Positions 1 through 12,300 of a DNA stretch of 64,000 nt are shown piece by piece (the first letter of the stretch is position 1; every line of letters begins with the position of its first letter). Source of the DNA: Oscheius dolichura (taxonomy: Eukaryota > Nematoda > Chromadorea > Rhabditida > Rhabditidae); NCBI GenBank assembly GCA_932521035.1, contig OW051494.1:730001-794000 (forward strand), given 5' to 3'. Below the pieces are notes generated by a model. That model had not been told where the DNA came from. It saw only the letters and a program-made list of their open reading frames with translations, and did no database searches. The translations under genes were made by a program, and so were the position numbers.

Positions 1-479
1 CAGCGGAAATAGTCAACTGTCTAATTATGGCCTTTAAAAAACATATTTTTCTGTCTACTCTCTGACGTAGCGAAAAAAGATTTCCCAGTTGAGAATATTT
101 TCCTAATAAGTGTATGTTTTCCCTTTTCTTTTAGTACTTTTCGAAGAATACCACAAACCACATGATGTCGTCGAATTCCCCGGAGGACCCCCGTCCTCGG
201 GTGTATATTAGTTATTTTACGTAAACAACCCATAAAGGGAACTCAACTCTTCGTATTTTAAAGAGAAAACCGAAGAAAATAAACAAAAAAGCAACGTGAT
301 TCATCAACTCAGTGTGTCTCTCTAGTGACAAGAGCGAGCCAGCTATATTTGGGGACAAACAAACAAGTGGACGGAGAGATCAACAAGATTTACTTTCTGA
401 TTTGTGAGCACTTGGCTTTTTTTCGTGGTGGAAGAGAGAAGAAAATGAGGGAAAATGATCCGGAAAATCAAGGATTTAA
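1..479. other. no gene recognised
   Basis: AT-rich sequence with short open frames only. None has splice-consistent neighbours or a recognisable domain. Confidence 0.5.
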
Positions 480-735
480 AAAAACAGCCACAGTAAGACA
501 GTTGAAACTTTTCGCTGTCTAGTTGTGGCGCTTCTACTGTCTAACTGTGGCGCTTTCACTGTCGAACAATGGTGTTCTGTTTTGTAAAAATCGCCACAGT
601 TAGACAACAACTGTAGTTTTGGAGAGTCATATGAAATCGCTTTACCATAGTTGGGAGCCACAATTAGACAGCAAACCTTTTGTAGTGCCACAGTAAGACA
701 GCGAAACTTTTAAAGAGCCACAGTTAGACAGCGAG
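480..735. repeat. microrepeat cluster, GCCACAGTTAGACAGC family
   Basis: About eight copies or near copies of GCCACAGTTAGACAGC, in both orientations (for example near 486, 517, 536, 593, 658, 690 and 716), separated by 10-50 bp of unrelated sequence. The same motif recurs in clusters through the window (11.76-11.96, 13.77-13.85, 16.46-16.67, 18.03-18.09, 25.99-26.23 and 58.46-58.93 kb), mostly inside introns. It has no coding frame and is not a clean tandem repeat. Function unknown. Confidence 0.75.
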
Positions 736-1269
736 CCTCAAAAAAATGAGAAACACTGCGGTTCACGTCAATAAGAACCGGTAGAAATCACTCCCGCCCC
801 AGCTAATCAATCTTTTTCTCAATGGGATAGAAATAAAGAAAACATTCGCCTCTTGGTGGCTCTCTCTCCCCTCCCCTCCAGTTCTTCATCCTCCGCCAGC
901 AACAGGTGTCCCCGTCCTCCCGTCCGGCAAGTAATAAACATAAACTTACCCTGGGCATCTTCGTTTTTCACTAGAGCCGGATGCAATAATGCACACGGAC
1001 ACGAGGTCGAGAGAAGTCTCAAGAGAGAGAAATGGCGAGGAGATGAAGGAGACGATTTGGTGGCGGTGGCTGGCTGGCAGCTGGGGGGCGTTGATTTCTC
1101 TTCTCTCTTCCCAGGGGGAGGAGGACAAATGGAGGCAGGTATTCCTGAAGGGGCGGGACTTCTTCCTATGAGGAGAGGAAAAGAATAAGAATGAGAAAAA
1201 GATGAGATTTGGGGGAGGTTGGGAATGGCTCCTTACTGTAGCCTAAAATGGGAATCAGAGTATATAATC
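736..1269. other. no gene recognised
   Basis: Purine/pyrimidine-biased spacer. Open frames near 853-1188 have low-complexity Ser/Gly/Arg translations, no splice partners and no domain, so I do not call a gene. Confidence 0.4.
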
Positions 1270-1503
1270 AAAATATTTTTGCATATGAACGTCGGAATCA
1301 CGAGAAAATTGCATTTTTTTTCCCAAAGTCATACAAAGTCATAATAAATGCATTCCATTTCTGTGATCATAATCGTTGCGGGACCCATAAAAGGTCCTAC
1401 AGCGATCATGATCACTTTTTCGCTTTTGACCGTTTTTCGATCGATTTTGATCATAAATGTGTATTTTTCTCGTGATACAGGCGTCCATATGCAAAAATAA
1501 ATA
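1270..1503. mobile_element. MITE-like terminal inverted repeat element
   Basis: The left end, around TTTTTGCATATGAACG and on to TCACGAGAAAA, reappears inverted at the right end (TTTTCTCGTGAT ... CATATGCAAAAA), giving imperfect terminal repeats of about 35 bp around a 160 bp core. The core is itself partly palindromic around 1360-1410 (GATCAT/ATGATC). There is no coding capacity, so it is probably a non-autonomous DNA transposon. I saw only this copy. Confidence 0.6.
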
Positions 1504-1813
1504 TACCATCGTGATCAGGAGAAAAGGCGAATTTTTTGAGCCCAAGTTGTTTTAGGTCCCTGACAGTTCCTTTAAGAGTAGGGCGTCGAAAATTTAAAAA
1601 AAATATGGGAATCTTCCCGTTCGTATGTCTTCTTTTAGGAAAAATTCAGAAATCTAGGCAACTTAAACCGATGAAGGAGGTGGGGGAAAGGAAGCCCAGA
1701 AATCCAGCTCCCTGGGAACTGGCAAGGAGTTCTTCGAGGAACCTAGGCTACGTGGGAGACGAACAAGAAATCCTCTGGATTGGCAGGTAAGTTCTCTCCT
1801 GGGAGAGGAGAAG

Positions 1814-1969
1814 ACCGGGTACCCGATAGTTCGATCCCCTGCACCCGTAAAGTCTCGGCAGGGGGGTCATCTTTATTCAAAACTGTTACAAAACTGTGGC
1901 GCCTTTATACCGTTGTCTTGCCGAGACTTTATGAGTGCATGGAATCGGACTATCGAAGTACGAGCCCCG
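1814..1969. mobile_element. MITE family A copy
   Basis: A full-length diverged copy of the commonest element here. It has long imperfect terminal inverted repeats containing CACCCGTAAAGTCTCGGCA (left) and TGCCGAGACTTTA (right), around a core with TTTATTCAAAACTGTTACAA. Total length is about 150 bp. No coding capacity. Confidence 0.85.
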
Positions 1970-3144
1970 AGACTTCACCTGTCTCTCTAGCAGTCCTAGG
2001 GGTACATGGGCCCTTCTGTTATTTCAACTGTCCCGGGAGAAGTTGAGGCTAAAAGGCCAGTGCTCTCTTGCCCTGGTTCCGTTGATCTTTGAGTAGAGTA
2101 GAATTACAGGAATTGCAAGTGTCTCAGGAGCGCGCTTAGGCATGCAAATCTCTTTATTGGGACGGGGATGGGTGTGTTGTTTATTCTTTGGAGTATTCGG
2201 AAGGGGAGGGGGGACGGGAAGAAACAGCAGGAAAAAAGAATTACTCAAGCTTCAATAGGTAGAAGAAAAAAAAGATAAACGGGACCAAGGAGGAGTTTTG
2301 GAGCTGATGACTTATGGTAAGTGACGCGCCGTTTAATTCCCATTTTTAAGAGAAAATAGTCAGAATAATATAATTTTTTTTCACTTCTAATATACTCAGA
2401 AACCTTTAATTTACTAAAAAACATAATAAAAATAAGGGGTACGATAGGAATTTCTCGAAAAATGGGGGGGGCGGGGGTTTCCCCTTTAGGCGCCAAACGG
2501 CCCAAAAACGCCTAATTCAAATCTGGCGGCTCCCTAGCTGATAAAATTAATCCCATATCAATAAAAAGGTATTAAATTAGAGAAAAACTGACGTAATCAT
2601 AATTTTCTACGAAAAATAAGAAAAAAGGACAAAGCGTCTACACTTTCTATTATTATTTTGCTTCCTCCTCCGGTCCAAGGGCAAATTCTTTGAAACCTCC
2701 TCCAATAACAAGAAAAAGAGAATGAATAAAGGTGTGTCGGAGTCTCTATTTACTACCGCTTACACAAGGAAATTGAATGAAATGAACTGGAAACAAGAAA
2801 GACTGGGAGAGGGAGAGAAAAGTGCCGCCTTCACACCGCCTTCCGGGAGGTTACGGCTCATTTGAGACGATTTTCTTCTTTTTCTCAAATCTTAGGGGGG
2901 CTAGGAATTGGATGCAGACTATGCCTACAACTAGAAGACCATAGATTGGAATAAAATACATGTGCTTGGCTTCAATTTCAAGCCTGGGAAATGATTGGAT
3001 ACTCAAAAATTATGGAAAGAGGCTGCCAAGCCTGAAAACTGAAAACAAAGCTTCTAGGCGGCATAAATCTCCGTTCTTTCCATTTTTTTAAACGGGGAAT
3101 CAATTTTCTGTCTTTTTAACAGCCAGCACAACATTTATAATTCT
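1970..3144. other. no gene recognised
   Basis: Mixed AT-rich spacer with GA-rich patches near 2790-2830. No splice-consistent exons or RNA genes were seen on either strand. Confidence 0.4.
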
Positions 3145-3186
3145 GGATCGGACTGTCGAGTGCCGAGCCAATAAAGTCTCGGCAGA
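3145..3186. mobile_element. MITE family A fragment
   Basis: An end fragment: a GATCGGACTGTCGAG segment followed by AAAGTCTCGGCAG. It preserves pieces of the family A terminal repeat without the core. Confidence 0.6.
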
Positions 3187-3453
3187 GGAAGTTAGTTAGT
3201 TATTAGTTCTATGATATATTTAGCTATTTTGCTCGTGACCTTGTGCAAAGGATGGAATGACAATTTGTTGTGAATTGTGTGTGTGCAGGGGGAATGTTAT
3301 GTGACTCGGCAAAGAAGCGCCTAATTCAATTGAAGTCGCCACAATTGGGGATCATTTGCTTTGACTTTTGTTGTCAGTTGATGGTGAAGGAAAGGAGGGG
3401 GAATATGAGAAAAAAACGAGACAATTCATAAACTCCAAAAAGTAACGCTTTAT

Positions 3454-3932
3454 TTATTTTAACTTCGAGTATACCTCCATATGATGCCAATATCTAGGGC
3501 GTAGTCTTAATTTCGATTCGGAGAAGAGCTGCTGATGTCTTTGTTGGATCTTCCTACAGTCTTCAAGAGGCAGGGTTTTGTACCGCTTATAATACAAAAT
3601 TAAGCCCCACTTGGAGGTCAACGGTAAGCGAACAAGTGAACTGATTCTCAACTGAAGGAGTAGGCCAAGTTTAAAGATGGATTAGAGCCAAACTACCTTT
3701 TTTATGACCTGGTCCACCGTATGTAATCTTCAAGTTCTCGCGGTATTTTCCTGGCTCTACAGTGTTCCAATTTCTCCAGGCCCCATTTTGACGTCAATGC
3801 TAAGCGGACAATTGATTCCAAGTGCATCTGAACAGGAAAATTAGGAAATTCAGGGGGGAAGCCAACCATTGTAACGATTTTTTCTTGTAGGTGAGGGGGA
3901 AGAGTCGGAAGAAAGTCGAAATTCTGGGACAT
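3454..3932 (-). CDS. F-box-like protein with two alternative last exons
   Basis: Exon 1 (3932-3867) encodes MSQNFDFLPTLPPHLQEKIV and two more residues, the first half of an F-box-like motif. A 39 nt intron that stays in frame (3866-3828) leads to exon 2a (3827-3702), ESIVRLALTSKWGLEKL..., ending in a stop. A second homologous exon lies just downstream (3651-3454) behind a good CTTCAG acceptor and begins LRISSLVRLPLTSKWGL. No second copy of exon 1 lies between them, so the two may be mutually exclusive terminal exons, or 2b may be a stranded duplicate. A paralogue with one terminal exon is at 19637-20019. By analogy with F-box proteins it may bind a Skp1-type adaptor. The motif is short, so the family call is tentative; the gene structure is better supported. 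Confidence 0.6.
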
Positions 3933-4214
3933 AATGAGGTATAAAAACTGAAATTAAGAATAAAAGACAAAAAATAAGAATTAGAAGAAAAGGAGAAGGG
4001 AAAGTGTCCAAAATGACCAGGAATATTGATTTCCAGCACTGCTCGGCGTTACTAAAGGATATAGAAGACTATGCGCTCCAATGGGACTGTAGGATATAGA
4101 CTCGAAAAGGAAAATAATGAGTAAAAACTTATAAAGAGACCAAAGCAGCAGAACTGTGGTTGTTGAGGAAGAGTGTGAGCTTATTATGGTACTGCGATAT
4201 CCAGACGCCACCAG

Positions 4215-4286
4215 GTGGCTATAGCTCAGTGGTAGAGCGCTCCTTTAGCTTAGGAGAGGTCCGGGGTTCAAATCCTTGTAGCTACA
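4215..4286 (+). tRNA. tRNA-Ala (anticodon AGC)
   Basis: A 72 nt cloverleaf. The acceptor GTGGCTA pairs with TAGCTAC and includes the G3:U70 wobble that marks alanine tRNAs. The D arm is GCTC..GAGC, the anticodon stem CTCCT/AGGAG closes the loop TTAGCTT (AGC), and a TTCAAAT T-loop follows. The downstream tail has a T run, then GC, then TTTT, as in several other Pol III units here. The acceptor start is GUGG rather than the usual GGGG of worm Ala tRNAs, so it may be a diverged copy, but every arm is formed. Confidence 0.85.
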
Positions 4287-4610
4287 GAAGTATTTTTGCT
4301 TTTATTCTAATCGATTCAGAACCCCTCAATAACGTCTATGTCGGCGATAACAACGAGATTGTTTCTAATAACAATCCCAACAACGCTTCTGCTGTTGTTT
4401 TCCTAAACACCAACAAATCTTTTACTCCTCCGGCTGATCTGCCGACTCCTGAGGTTACAACCACCGCCGCAATAAGCAAGAAATTCTGGCCATTTTGAAG
4501 CCAATTTTTAAAAAAAAGGCTCTTGACAGAATCCTGTTAAATCCGGCTGTCAAGCGTCGGCTTAGGGGGATTATCCCTAATTTGAATACCCATTTTCGAC
4601 CAGAAAAAGG

Positions 4611-4617
4611 TATATAA
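4611..4617 (+). promoter_or_regulatory. TATA box
   Basis: TATATAA lies about 80 bp upstream of the start codon of the small secreted gene at 4698, which is reasonable spacing for a short 5' leader. Confidence 0.5.
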
Positions 4618-4697
4618 CCTGGCAGAAAAGACCAACTGGCAACTGAAATCGTCTTGTTCAATTTTGTTGCTGGTCGACTCCCGCACAGAAAACAATC

Positions 4698-4913
4698 ATG
4701 AAGACTTTCTTCGTCACCGTCCTTATCTGGATCGCGATGTTCTGCATGATTGCTGTGGCTACTGATACCGGCAATGGCACCGCCGCCGCCGTCTCCCCCG
4801 GCCCGGATCCTCCTCCGGCTGCCGTCGACCCGGCCACCACCGCCGCCAGCTCCTGTTCCACCACTGGATTCGGCCTCGCCGTCCTTTGGGCAGCCGTCGC
4901 CCGTCTCCTGTAG
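4698..4913 (+). CDS. small secreted, possibly GPI-anchored protein
   Basis: A single-exon gene of 71 aa. Residues 1-21 (MKTFFVTVLIWIAMFCMIAV..) form a clear signal peptide. A Pro/Ala/Thr/Asp-rich mature segment of about 25 residues follows. The C terminus, GFGLAVLWAAVARLL, is hydrophobic and preceded by SSCSTT, which resembles a GPI-attachment signal. A TATA box lies 80 bp upstream and an AATAAA-type signal directly after the stop. GC-rich third positions contrast with the AT-rich flanks, which supports coding use. I recognise no family. Confidence 0.7.
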   Translation: MKTFFVTVLIWIAMFCMIAVATDTGNGTAAAVSPGPDPPPAAVDPATTAASSCSTTGFGLAVLWAAVARLL

Positions 4914-4924
4914 ACAAATAAATG

Positions 4925-6323
4925 TTTCATGAAAGTACACCCTTGAATTTTTTCGCGTTCTTTTACCATATTCCTCAAGGAGCGTTTCTTTTTGAGACTA
5001 GGGGCGCTATTTGTTTCAATTGGTTTCCAGGACGAAGCGCACTCTTCGCTAGGTTTTCTGGGTCACTTTATTATTACTATCTCATACAGCAACCCTTCAT
5101 GGTGTGTTCTTACAGTAACCCGCCACCCGTATTCCATTTCCCCAACCGCGAATCTTTTTCTCCAATGAAGCGCGCCGTCTCTTTGATAGAACGGGTGGCA
5201 CGGGCGCAGTTTCCTTCCAGGGCAGTGAGGATTTTCGGCTGATGGCTTCCTTGGTTACTGTACTTTACTTCTACTGCGATACAGTAGTCTTCTCCCTGCT
5301 GATGGGTGATCCGCTCTTCTCTACCACCGAAGAATGGTTCTCCTTCGGACCAATAGCCCGGCTGCCTCTTTGTCAGCCAGTCGTTTAATTTTTAGAGCTA
5401 CTATGGCTTTTTATAAGCACCGGTACTACCTCTTATAACTGAGCAGTTATCCCCCCCCCCCCAATTTCCATTCGATTTTGACGATTTTTTTATCGATCGT
5501 ATAGAAGAGAATAGGAGCTTGGACTGTCGTTTACGCGGCTATTCACAGCCCATTCTCGCTCGTTCCTACCCGATATTGCCATCCCAGTACGGCCCCGCTC
5601 TTTCTGTCCTCTATCGTCGTTTACACCGTTATTTACAGCAGTTTGTTCGCTCTTTACCAGATGGCATCGTCATCCACCTGCCGTCTCCCTCTTCCTCCCT
5701 CTTGGATTTATTTTTCCTCTTCTTTAAATATTATAAACTGTTAAAAATCTTCCTGTTTCAGATTCATAATTAACCTCACTCTTCCCCTAATTAAATGCTG
5801 ATCTAAAACAACTCAAAAAAGCCGATGGGCCGTTGCGAAGTGCACCAGTCTATTCCTATCCTCCCTAATGGCGTCCATATGAATTGGTAGGGTTTTAAAT
5901 ACAATTTTATCAGAATTTTAACTAGGTATCGTTTATAAACGATCCTAAAGGATACAAAGACTGCCAATTGATGCTATGCCTACATTCATCTACGATGCGG
6001 TCAACCAGACCGCGTTAGTTCTCCCAAAATACAAGATGAATAAATTTTAGGATATGGGTTTTTTGGAAACTGAACCCTCATAATTGATCTAATACTCATC
6101 TAGTCAACTAAACGATTTGACCCGACCTTCTCCTGTCTCCAACGATTACAAAATGGGCTGCCTCACCTATATGTACCCTTATTATATTGCATCAGCTATA
6201 TTTCTAAGAAAGTTGAATTTTATTGATATTGACTTAGTACACACAACCTAACAATCGTCTTGTTAATCTTTTTCAAACAGTATATAATCGAAATTGGGGA
6301 AAAATAATAGAAGAAAATGAGAT
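4925..6323. other. no gene recognised
   Basis: 1.4 kb of intergenic sequence with a C12 tract at 5451-5462 and scattered short open frames lacking splice sites or domains. Confidence 0.4.
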
Positions 6324-9300
6324 CTACAGCTGCATTTTTGACCGTTTATCCGTTGTTGAACTGGAAAAATGGGACAGGGAGATGCCTCTCCTCTTCATAC
6401 TTCTTTTCTGCAGGGTGGCGTTAAATTTGTGGAGCTGAAAATGGAGAAAATAAATATAAATCGTCTATACTTTTTTACAGGAAAAATTCAGTCCAAAAAG
6501 TGCTTAGAAATTACAGTAGCCTTCGGGTTCTTTTTCCTCCTCGCCTCTGCCCCCAAACAGGAGAAAAATAAAATGTATGTATGTAATCCCATGGGCAGAA
6601 GAGCCAAGGAGCGCCCGTAAGAGCGCTCTGATAAATTGAGTCATAAAACTGCTATTTTCCACATTTTTTCATCATTTTTGTACAGGAAAATGATCAAAAT
6701 AATTTGCTAACCCTTTTTTAAACCAGAAACCCACAGAAAAAAGTAAAAAATTGCCAAAAAAAACAAAGCAAAATGCTGTCTACGAGAATATTAGAACAGA
6801 GCGCGCTTACGGGGGCCTACTGTGGGTTACAGTACTTCCAAATACGCATTTTTTCCGCTTTTTTGATAAACTACGGTATCTAACAAAGAATACTCACCTC
6901 CGTAGAGTCCTTACTAGAAATAGTTACAAAAATGTCTCCGTTGGGCCGGCAGCCTACAACATGCGCATTCTGGCAGGTGAAAACTTCTCGCTCGTCAAAG
7001 ATTGTTCTATAAATTTATCCATACCTAATATCATATTTTTAAAAACTCACTTGCATGATTCGCGTTGCCCCAAATTCTCAGCTACTTGCATAATTTCAAT
7101 AGAGTCGTAGTGGATTACATAGAGGAAGGGGGCGGTGTAGACGAATTCCATGGGCATTTGTTCCCATTCGACGACTTGTTCCCGGGTTCTATCTCCACGG
7201 GAATTCACGAAGAGACCATAATCTAAAAGAAAAGAACCTTATTTTTCGCTATAAGACCATTTTAGACCACCATTTGCCATATTATCATTAAAAGTTTAAG
7301 TTTTTCAGTCCAAAATGCTCTGAACAGGCAATCTACACCATTTTAGAACTTTATCCGTCTAAAATCTTCTTCAAAAATACATTTTAAAGGTCCAAGGACA
7401 AGAAAATCAGGATAAAAACGTGCTTTGATAAGCCAGGAGCAGTTCATTGTCTCCAATATTCAAAATGGCGATGGGATAGTCCGCTACGTGAGCAGGAGCC
7501 AGGCCAATGGCTTTAGGAGTCGAGCAGGAGAAATCCACCCGGTAGAAACTATCAGAACCGAAGTAGAAGCCACTCGGAGTCGATTGCAAGCACATCGGAG
7601 GCTCAGAAGCTTCCAGGGACTGAAAAGGAACCAACTATTCAAATGAAAACGGGTATACGGTAATAATTGGGTCTACAGTCCTTTAAATTCTCAAAAATGG
7701 GGTGAAACTTACATGGAAGTGGACGAATACATCCCTATTTGAGTTATACTTCAAGATGTGCAGCTTTACAGTATCCGCGACGAAGAGGAATCGCTGTGTA
7801 TCTTGTTGATGATAGGCCATGAGGTGGAGATGGCTCAATCCACCGATGACATCCAATCTCAGCTGGGGTTGCGAGGAATTCAACTGATTTTTCAGGGTAG
7901 AGAGTGGAATAATCGAGAGATTCTTATGCTGTCCGGTGATTAGGGCTACGGTATTGATATCCGGCATTATTTCCATCTAAAAGTGGTTTATATAATTGAG
8001 GAGAAGTTGGAAAAAACATACACAGAGGACAGAGTCGACCCCACTGAAGCGGACAGGCATTCGAGGAGAGGATAGGTGGGTGAAGAAGAGACCAGCCTTG
8101 GCGCCGATCAGGAGGCAATCGTCCACAATCTGCAAGAGGAATAAGGGTTACGGTAGGTTAAAAATATTGTTAAAGGTCTATTTTAATGGGATACTGTAGA
8201 AAAAGTGGATTAGAAAGCCAAAATCGGGTTTAAGGCGAAATCACCCTAATAGCGTCATTTCCTAGTAAAATCAGGATTTTCTCCTTTTTTTGATATTGAG
8301 TACAGGTTATTATTTTAATTGTACTTACAGAAGTGGTGTGAACTGTCAGATTATTGGGAGCATTCAACGTCAAGAGGCACGACTGTTCGGAGAAGGAACT
8401 CGGCTTCCTAGTCAGCATCATTCTCCTCGTCTGGGCGGCTTGTAAAGCTTCAGTCCATCTTTTAGCTGCCGGAATTGAGGGAGCAAGGATATAAAGGCTC
8501 ATTCTATAAAAAAGATAGATTTAAAGGTCTAATAATGATTTCTTACTTGGAAAATTTGAGCTGAATTATACTGGCGGCTTGACTACAGTCTTCGGCGTTT
8601 GAAGGAGCGGTAGAGCCGGCTCGGACAAGGAAATTCTCATTGGAGAGGTCGAGACGGAGGAACGGCTTGGAGAGATCACCCTCGACTGATTGTTTGTCAA
8701 AGAAGGAGATGGAACGGTCGTCCATCAGTGCCCAGCAGACATCCCATGTCTTGGAATCGGTGTCATCACTGAAAAAAAGGAGGATTCGAACCGGATAACA
8801 AATTACTGGGAACTTTGAGACTCGGTACTTCGATAGTCCGATCACCTGCACCCGTAAAATTTCGGCAGGGCAAAAAAATAAAGGCGGCACAGTTTTGTAA
8901 CAGTTTTGAATAACGATGATCCTCCTGCCGAGACTTTACGGATGCAGGGGATCGGGCTATCGAGGGCCGATCCGGAAGAAGGATCCTTACCGGAAGATCC
9001 TGATCCACCCGTTCATCCTTCCCACTGGTGTCGTATGATTCTCCATATAATAATTAGCCACCTCGTCTGGCAGTCCACAAGTGTTCACTACCTTTCTGGA
9101 GCACTGATAATGGACAATAACTCCACAATGGCCACATCTTCTAGCCTTTCCCAGCTGAAATTCCATTTTCAAAAAATTATGGCTCAAAAATACCGTAGGA
9201 ACTCCAATAAAGCAGACGGCACACTTGAGGCTGAAGATAGAAATGTGGCGGAGGTCCTTCCACTTGTGGGGAATATCATGGCGCATTGTTCCCTTCGGCC

Positions 9301-12300
9301 GGGGGGTTACCGGCGTCGAGGGGAGGTTGGTGAGTTCCTTCATCGAGGGACACGGAACCTTGAAGGGCTGCAGAGTTGGAGGAGTATTTCGACGCTCGTT
9401 CAGCACTGAAAACATATTTTACTGTGTTATTTTTAGCCGGCCGAGGACAGCGGAAAAGCTTATAGAAAAAACGGTAAGAGGATTTGTCGCACCACTGGGA
9501 AGGTGTCAAACCAGATGTTTTGCCGCCTTGTCGCGACCGTGGGAGAAAAAGGCGCCCAAAAGCGGCTATTAATTTAATTTTTTTTGCGTATTATACTAAA
9601 AACTGTCTGATATTCTATAAAAAGTACGTTAAAACAAAAAATAGCAAAAAACTAGCTCAAAATCAATTTTTTGCGCTAAATTATCATACTCGCCCCCATT
9701 TGAACCGTTTTCGCGCCAAGGATCGAATTTTTTAATTTTCCCACTCATTTTTTGAACAGAAAATTGAAGTTTTTGAGTATATTAAACCCCAAGACATTTA
9801 AAAAATAAGAAATTAGCTCACTTTGTTTCTTCTCATCCCGTTCTTTTCTCAATTTCGCTACTTGGTTCTCCAGTTCCATGACTTCTTCCATATCAGCCGA
9901 TTCAACAGATTCTACAGTACTCTAAAATTATTCCCGCCTTTAATATTGCTCCAATTCTTGAATACCGAAGCGATAGAGATGTCACTAATCGTCTTCAAGA
10001 GGGTACTCCTCCTCCCGACTTTGGGAACCTGCTTCACGTTGATTTGGCTCTGGAGGTAAGAGATTAGACCCTCCTTCTCGTCCAAGGTGTCTTCCAACTC
10101 GACTACCTCGTCTTTTAATTTATTCTAAAGAGAAATAGTCCTTTAAATTGCTCAAAAAACGTACAATTTTCTCTTCATATTCACCAATTTTCTCGGCTAG
10201 ATCATTGCTCATCGATTTCTGATCATCCAAGTCGTGTTTATACTGTGCCAACTTGGCGATGGAATCAGAAATGCCCTGACGGAGCTTGGCATTCTCATCG
10301 TTGATGGTCTTCTCACGGGAAATGACTTCAGAGACCTGGAAAGGGTATTAAAAGTTAATGGAAAAGGGGAAATGGACCTGCGATTGGAGCTTTTCGTTGT
10401 CCTTCTTCAGTTCTTCAACTTGACGCTTGGTTCCGCGCATTTGACTCTCGTGTTGGGAGATTTGCTTCTTGAGATCGGTGACAATCTGGAAATGGCAGTT
10501 TTAAGGGAAAAGAAGAATATAGAGGAAACAATAAGGGATATTTTGCCGAATCTTGTGGTACAGAGAGGAAAACGGAAGGCTGGAGCATACTAATAAGCTG
10601 GAATACCTTGCCGCCTAATAATCCGGCTCCGCTCTTGATAGTCTGATTCCCTGTACCCGTAAAGTCCCGGCAGGAGGATCATCTTTATTCAAAACTGTTA
10701 CGCCTTTATTCCTTTGTCTTGCCGAGACTTTACGGGTGCAGGGGGGGCGAACTATCGAGGACCGAGCCGGACTAGGGAACGCAGACTTGGTTTTTGGTGG
10801 TTTTGTTTGGATTTTCTCACATTCAACTAATGCTGTTGCTATTTAGGTATCAAGTTTTAATCGGTACTTACGAAGCTGTTCATCCCGCCCTCTGCCTGTT
10901 CATTAGCGTCTCGAGCCTTCCTCTTGGACTCGCTGATTTCTTTAGCCATTCTGGCCAGCTCTTCTCTATAGTCGCTGTGACATTCATTCAACTCTTCCTA
11001 GAAATCCTCATATAATCATTATAAAAGTGTTTTCTACCTTCAAATAGGAGACTTTCGTCTCAAGACGGTCATTTTCCATCTTCAGCTGGGAGACAAGGGC
11101 TTCGGAGGCTCTGACTCCTTCCGTGTCTTTTTCCGCCTTGCGGACCTTGTCCCGGAGCTCGGCCAGCTCGTCTTCTGTCCGTTTTAAAGCCGTTTCAGCT
11201 CGAGTTTTCTTCTCCTAAAATCGTTTTCTCTTAAAATAAGGGATTACGGTAATCTACCCTATATTGTTCGCACTGCTCGTCCAAAAATTCTAAATATTTC
11301 TTCAATTCTGCGTTTGACGCCTCCAATCCGTCGCGAATTTTCTTCAACTGCGCCTTTTCCTCATGATCTGCCCTATTCTCCTCATTTTCTTCCTGTTTCT
11401 GTCGTATTTTTTCCTCCAAAACTTCTAGCTGCCGTTTTAGAGAGGTCACCTTCTCGGAGAGAAGCGTGTTATCAATTTTTAACGACTGAATCTCAATTGT
11501 TTGAGCGGAATTGCTGGAACTGGTCCCTGTTTCCATCTATAAATGGACAATTTGGATTAAAAACTGGAATAAATAGAACTACCTCCTCAATTTTAGACAT
11601 CAGACGCTTGTTTTCCTTCTGTTGACGCAACAGTTCACAACGGATCTCGGCTTTTTGTTCTTTTATCTGAAAAATGATGAATTATTCGGGGCAGAGACGT
11701 AGCAGAAATTGGCCAATTCAGAACTCCGGCCTTTCTAGCCATGACACGTTTAAGAACTGGATTGAATTAGAATTCAACCTGTCTAACTGTGGCTGACTGG
11801 AGCAGCTATGGCTTATTTTGAACCACAACAAGCGTAAAAAACAAGAAATCTGGGGAATTTGGGGGTTCTAGCAGAGTAGCTGTCTAACTGTGGCTCATTC
11901 ACCGCTCAAAAAGTTAGTAAACAAAGAAATTGAACCTCCAAGCTGTCTAATTGTGGCGCCTGTGGCTTCGCCCAACCCTGGCAAACCCCTGAACCAACCT
12001 TATCCGTCTCCTTGATAAGTGCCGTAGCCACGATGTTGTCGTCCGACTCCAGTAGTTCCTTCTTCAGGATCTTGATTTCCCGTTCCGCTGCTGTTAGCTG
12101 CTAAACAAGAGGGAAACGTTAAAAATTTGAATTTATCAGCGGGAATTCAAAATTTGAAATGAGCTTGTTGTGATAAGATAAGACGGGGAGGGGACTTACG
12201 TGTTGGGTCTCCGCTTCCTTTTCCTTAAGTCGGGCAATTTCCCGGTCCTTATACTCGATTGTATTCTTTAAAGCGCCAAGTTGTTCCAGAGCCGATCCCT

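Noticed and set aside
853-1188. 111-codon open frame and overlapping frames on the other strand
   Set aside because: Low-complexity translation in both strands, caused by base bias; no splice signals or domain.
5519-5773. 84-codon frame
   Set aside because: Starts without ATG, ends in a Leu/Phe-rich AT stretch, and has no neighbours.
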